A stretch of DNA of 64,000 nt, from assembly GCA_051878935.1 (NCBI GenBank), contig JBJELB010000013.1, forward strand, positions 1 through 64,000, given 5' to 3'. The notes beneath the pieces were generated by a model. That model did not search any database. It saw nothing but the letters and a program-made list of their open reading frames with translations, and had not been told where the DNA came from. Origin of the DNA: CANQDT01 sp051878935 (lineage in GTDB: Bacteria; Bacillota; Clostridia; Lachnospirales; Lachnospiraceae). Below, in pieces: positions 60,518 through 64,000 of the stretch (position 1 is the stretch's first letter; every line of letters begins with the position of its first letter). The position numbers and the translations under genes were made by a program.

Positions 60518-61453
60518 TTATATGAATTCCGATGCGACAGCCACCAAAAGGCACAACACAACTGTTGCAATCAAAAAGATATCCCAGTATTTCTGTCGTT
60601 TTGGCCGGCTCACACTACCATCCTCATTTACTACAACAGGCTCTCCGGTTCCCAAAAACCAGTCCCTGACCTTCCACATGGTTCCATTTCGTTTTGCGAT
60701 GAAATACAACAGCAAAATGGTTAACAGCAGTGATACAAATGCCATAGGAATGAGTACGGCAAATGTCATACCAACTGACAGATTATCCACCTGCTCTTGT
60801 GCCTGTCTGGCAGTTTCTGCATATCCCGGCTGCATCATCTGAAAAGAGCTCATAACCGAGGTTCCGTTAATAACCAGATGAATCAGCATGGAAGACCAGA
60901 TGGAACCGGTCAATTCTACTACCACGCCCATCAGAAGCGCATACAGAAACGCATACGGAATCTGGGCAAAGTTCATATGCAGAAGTGCAAAAAACAACGA
61001 TGCATACAGAATCGGGCGAAACGAGGAATCTTTCCTGCGATATCCACCTTGAATCACACCACGATAAAGCAGTTCTTCCGTAAACGCCGGCAAAATAGCT
61101 AAGATCAATAAGGCCGGCCCCAGTCCGTTTTGCAGTGCCGTATCAACAGTATCATCCAGACTCACCTTTGAAAATAAACTGGATAAATAAGCAAACAATG
61201 CACAAAACGGTTCACTCACGAATGCCAGTATTACTACCTGAACTACCGTCATCAGAGAAATCTTATGAAAATGCAGATCCGGCACATTGCGAAAGCGACC
61301 TGCTGCAAGGTAAAGAAACACAGTCAGCAGCATGATTCCATAGCTCAAGCAGGAAATCCACGTTACATCGGTCAAATCCAGTATCGCTGCTAACACAGAA
61401 ACCAGAAACTGGACTCCGACCATTATCAGACAAAATGCGTTGATTTTTTTCAT
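60518..61453 (-). CDS. CPBP-family intramembrane metalloprotease
   Basis: A 311-residue protein with about eight membrane segments. The family motifs are FTEELLYRGVIQG (EExxxR), LHMNFAQIPYAFLYALLMG and HLVINGTS. Relatives cleave membrane substrates or serve in bacteriocin self-immunity; nothing nearby indicates a bacteriocin. Confidence 0.9.
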   Translation of the reverse strand: MKKINAFCLIMVGVQFLVSVLAAILDLTDVTWISCLSYGIMLLTVFLYLAAGRFRNVPDLHFHKISLMTVVQVVILAFVSEPFCALFAYLSSLFSKVSLDDTVDTALQNGLGPALLILAILPAFTEELLYRGVIQGGYRRKDSSFRPILYASLFFALLHMNFAQIPYAFLYALLMGVVVELTGSIWSSMLIHLVINGTSVMSSFQMMQPGYAETARQAQEQVDNLSVGMTFAVLIPMAFVSLLLTILLLYFIAKRNGTMWKVRDWFLGTGEPVVVNEDGSVSRPKRQKYWDIFLIATVVLCLLVAVASEFI

Positions 61454-61460
61454 TCTTATT

Positions 61461-61847
61461 TTACTCTTCTTTCAATGCAATTGCTTCTATTTCAATCAGA
61501 ACATCCTTTGGCAAACGAGCTACTTCCACACAGGAACGTGCAGGAAAATTCGTTTTGAAGAATGTCGCATAGACCTCATTTACTTTTGCAAAATCATTCA
61601 TATCTTTAATAAATACTGTAGTTTTTATTGTGCTGTCTGCACTTGCACCGGCCGCTTCTAATAACGCAACCAGATTTCCGATTGCCTGAGTCGCCTGCGC
61701 TGTAATGTCACCTTCTACCAATTCACCTGTAGCAGGTACGATTGGAATTACCCCTGATGTATAAACGATTCCATTTACTTCTACCGCCTGCGAATATGGT
61801 CCGATTGCTCCCGGAGCCTTGTCTGTTGCAATAATGTTCTTTGTCAT
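61461..61847 (-). CDS. ridA: RidA-family enamine/imine deaminase
   Basis: A 128-residue trimeric enzyme that hydrolyses reactive 2-aminoacrylate and related imines. Seen are APGAIGPYSQAVEVNGIVYTSG, the arginine in ARSCVEVARLPKDVLIEIEA and the family end. It overlaps the S1-domain gene by 4 bp. Confidence 0.95.
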   Translation of the reverse strand: MTKNIIATDKAPGAIGPYSQAVEVNGIVYTSGVIPIVPATGELVEGDITAQATQAIGNLVALLEAAGASADSTIKTTVFIKDMNDFAKVNEVYATFFKTNFPARSCVEVARLPKDVLIEIEAIALKEE

Positions 61848-62674
61848 AATACCTTAATCTCCTTTTCTGTCATTTCTATTTTATGTTCTTTTAAAAGGCG
61901 CCCAACGGCACGCTTAAAAGCATTTTTGCTGAGTCCAAACTCTTCCATAATGAGCATCTTATCACTCTTATCCGTCACCGGGATACTGCCACCACATTCC
62001 TGAATATGCGCATATACCATCCGGCTGTCCTCTTCCATCTGAACATATGCTTTTTCCCGCAGACTGAGGTTCATTTTCCCATCATCCCGGACATAAGAAA
62101 CACGTGCTTCTACCACATCTCCTACTTGAATCGGACGGAAAATCTCCCTGTTCGGTATCATTCCATAATACTGCTCATCTACCGCCACAAAGGCACCCAT
62201 ATCCGGATTCACACGATATACAACACCGGTTACATGATCATTTTTCTGATAAGAATGAGATACCGATAAAAATCTCTCAATCCGTGTCGACGCTGCCAGG
62301 CGGTTCGTATTATCAATATACAAACGAACCAGATACGGTTTTCCAGCCTCAACTTTACCTTCTTTGAAGGGAAGAAATAAATCTTTTTCCAATCCCCAAT
62401 CCAGGAAAGCGCCTATTTTAGTTACTTCCTTCACTTCCAATCGTGCTATCTCACCGAGCACTAATTTAGGACGCATAGTCGTTGCAATCAGCCGGTCTTC
62501 GGAATCACAATATACAAATACTTCTACCTCTGTTCCGAGCTTAGCATCATGTGGTACCCATTTCTTCGGTAACAGAATGCTCTCTTCTGTTTTCCCCGGT
62601 ATATCATTCAGATATACACCATTTTCTGTTTGCTTTACTATATATAGTGTTTGGATTTCTCCCAGTTTAATCAT
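61844..62674 (-). CDS. S1-domain RNA-binding protein, CvfB-like
   Basis: A 276-residue protein with successive S1/OB-fold domains (about 1-60; 70-130: IGAFLDWGLEKDLFLPFKEG; 145-210: DMGAFVAVDEQYYGMIPNRE) and a C-terminal winged helix (FGLSKNAFKRAVGRLLKEHK). CvfB affects virulence factor expression in staphylococci. It overlaps the thioesterase gene by 8 bp. Confidence 0.9.
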   Translation of the reverse strand: MIKLGEIQTLYIVKQTENGVYLNDIPGKTEESILLPKKWVPHDAKLGTEVEVFVYCDSEDRLIATTMRPKLVLGEIARLEVKEVTKIGAFLDWGLEKDLFLPFKEGKVEAGKPYLVRLYIDNTNRLAASTRIERFLSVSHSYQKNDHVTGVVYRVNPDMGAFVAVDEQYYGMIPNREIFRPIQVGDVVEARVSYVRDDGKMNLSLREKAYVQMEEDSRMVYAHIQECGGSIPVTDKSDKMLIMEEFGLSKNAFKRAVGRLLKEHKIEMTEKEIKVL

Positions 62675-63386
62675 TTTTCTTCCTGCCTTTCAAAACTACG
62701 GCTGCAAACAGTTCTCCCTGTTCATTGCATAACTGGACAGTAACACAATTGTCTGTCCTTGTCAAATGAGGATAGACCACATCTCCATACATGGCTGCCT
62801 TTTTATATTCTGCTCTCATTTGTTCTATTACAAAATCATCCGGAATTGCTTCCATCGCCATTTCTATGTATTTTTCATTATTTACATGCCCATTCGTATC
62901 AATAAATGATTTCAAAATGGTGATTGGTGGTAACGTTTCCTCAGGCTCCGGCAGTATTAACTTACGTTTTCCATATTCCATATCCAGTTTTTCTGCATAA
63001 GCATATGGAGCAACCGCCTCCTCCGTAATTCTCATCGGCACCCCTTTGTCTGTATCCATATGAAACCAGATCGAATAGGCACGGGCAATGGATACTCCCT
63101 GTTCATCAATGATTTGGAAATTACGATATGCAAAGAATCCTTTGAAATCATAGGGCCATGTCTGCACACGAAGTATTTCTCCCAATCCCGGATTGCGATC
63201 CACTTCCACACCCCAGGCCGACAAAAGCCATGCACGATGGTGTGTTGCCATATACTCAATCCCTCTTCCAAGCGTTTCCGACTGCTCGGTGGAAGCATCC
63301 TGAAAATAATGAATGATCTGCGGTAACTCTACGCATCCGGTATGCGCAAGCTCACTATATCGAACTGTTCTTTCCTGTTCAAACAT
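62667..63386 (-). CDS. Acyl-ACP thioesterase
   Basis: A 239-residue protein with two hotdog domains of the FatA/FatB type (YSELAHTGCVELPQIIHYFQ, AWLLSAWGVEVDR, and then LKSFIDTNGHVNNEKYIEMA with the catalytic N-x-H). It releases free fatty acids from ACP. It is in an operon with the S1-domain and RidA genes. Confidence 0.9.
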   Translation of the reverse strand: MFEQERTVRYSELAHTGCVELPQIIHYFQDASTEQSETLGRGIEYMATHHRAWLLSAWGVEVDRNPGLGEILRVQTWPYDFKGFFAYRNFQIIDEQGVSIARAYSIWFHMDTDKGVPMRITEEAVAPYAYAEKLDMEYGKRKLILPEPEETLPPITILKSFIDTNGHVNNEKYIEMAMEAIPDDFVIEQMRAEYKKAAMYGDVVYPHLTRTDNCVTVQLCNEQGELFAAVVLKGRKKND

Positions 63387-63395
63387 CCTATCCTC

Positions 63396-64000
63396 CTAAC
63401 TCATACGGCGGATAATCGTATTCGCCTTCTCATATACATCATCTGCTGCTTCCTCCAGGAAAAAGCTTCCATCCCGGTACAAAATCTTTCCGGCTATCAT
63501 CGTCATCTTCACATTGGATTTACTTCCGGCATAAACGATATTCTTCGCAATATTGTTCATCGGCTGCATATTAGGCTGATGCAGATCGATCATAATCATA
63601 TCCGCCTGTTTTCCCTCAGCCAAACAATCACAATCATATAGCTGCATCGCATGAGCACCACCCACAGTCGCCATATAAAGCACCGACTCTGCATCCATAG
63701 CCGCTGCATCCATTTGATCCACTTTCTGAAGTGCGGTTGCCAGGAACATCTCACGAAACATATCCAGACAATTGTTGCTGGCCGGTCCATCCGTACCGAT
63801 CGCCAGACGGATGCCCATCTCCTGCATGTGGGTCAACGGTGCAATGCCACTCGCCAGTTTCATATTGGAAGCCGGATTCGTAATGACAGCTAATTGTTTC
63901 TCTTTGAAAATCTCCAAATCCTGTTCTGTCATATATACACAATGGAAACCTCCTCCACCGTGTTCAAACATACCAATCTGATTCATATACGCTGTCGGTG
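63396..64000 (-). CDS. Amidohydrolase, MtaD/SAH deaminase-like (N-terminus outside window)
   Basis: The C-terminal 201 codons of a metal-dependent amidohydrolase; the reading stays open through the right edge (PTAYMNQIGMFEHG), so the ATG at 63986 is internal. Seen are GGGFHCVYMTEQDLEI with the metal-binding histidine, NPASNMKLASGIAP, and LAIGTDGPASNNCLDMF with the catalytic aspartate. This pattern fits 5-methylthioadenosine/S-adenosylhomocysteine deaminases. The next gene starts 9 bp after its stop. Confidence 0.85.
   Translation of the reverse strand, partial: PTAYMNQIGMFEHGGGGFHCVYMTEQDLEIFKEKQLAVITNPASNMKLASGIAPLTHMQEMGIRLAIGTDGPASNNCLDMFREMFLATALQKVDQMDAAAMDAESVLYMATVGGAHAMQLYDCDCLAEGKQADMIMIDLHQPNMQPMNNIAKNIVYAGSKSNVKMTMIAGKILYRDGSFFLEEAADDVYEKANTIIRRMS

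Overview
The window looks like a chromosomal segment of an anaerobic, spore-forming Firmicute of the Lachnospiraceae type (close to Roseburia, Eubacterium rectale or Lachnospira). Supporting signs are moderately AT-rich DNA, strong AGGAGG ribosome binding sites, an alpha/beta-type small acid-soluble spore protein, [FeFe] hydrogenases, a bifunctional AdhE with a Rex-type operator, a reverse rubrerythrin with a PerR-like regulator, and a T-box in front of leuA. No rRNA, tRNA, CRISPR array or complete insertion sequence was seen.

Layout. 1-4.6 kb is accessory: a secreted cohesin-like/carbohydrate-binding protein cut by the left edge, an XRE regulator, an Rpn-type nuclease with a 12-bp repeat, an antitoxin relic and a second Rpn-like fragment. 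4.6-8.8 kb holds ftsH and the uronate-pathway pair KDPG aldolase (with an extra VOC domain) and KDG kinase. 8.8-16.3 kb holds rfbABC (no rfbD) and, apparently in the same transcription unit, a hydrogenase set: 2Fe-2S protein, PAS-bearing sensory [FeFe] hydrogenase, SpoIIE/PP2C phosphatase and a second [FeFe] hydrogenase. 16.3-22 kb holds adhE, a pseudokinase-like gene and a Tet(M)-like ribosomal GTPase. 22-36.5 kb is mostly housekeeping: a polar amino-acid ABC transporter, SASP, signal peptidase, rmuC, azlCD, comFC-recD2-mreB, acpP, PerR-like/rubrerythrin and a DUF2130 gene. 36.5-40.1 kb is accessory: a decayed type III toxin-antitoxin locus, a second azlCD set and a small zinc-ribbon gene. 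40-46.6 kb holds feoAB, fba and a secreted glycosidase-like protein. 46.6-49.8 kb is a four-gene module (HPr-kinase-like, PqqD-like, S26-like peptidase, ABC exporter). 49.8-64 kb holds an ECF sigma/RsgI-like pair, mutY, the arabinose genes araA/araD/araR with transaldolase, leuA with its T-box, and assorted enzymes ending in an amidohydrolase cut by the right edge.

The most unusual structure is a family of three long non-coding palindromic elements (about 8846-9114, 21771-22180 and 39510-39936). They share arms and a terminal stem-loop, and copies A and C show compensatory base changes, so the folded form (RNA or single-stranded DNA) seems to be under selection. Copy A encodes the C-terminus of rfbC, copy B lies directly in front of the Tet(M)-like gene, and copy C lies between two operons. 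Other leads are the type III antitoxin-like RNA with its interrupted toxin (36484-37116), the four-gene kinase/PqqD/peptidase/exporter module without a visible precursor, and a strong promoter-to-terminator unit without a protein gene (28976-29528).

Metabolically the window describes a sugar-fermenting gut-type anaerobe: arabinose and uronic acids enter glycolysis or the pentose phosphate pathway, and reducing power leaves as ethanol (AdhE) or H2 (hydrogenases). All calls come from reading the sequence; no searches were run.
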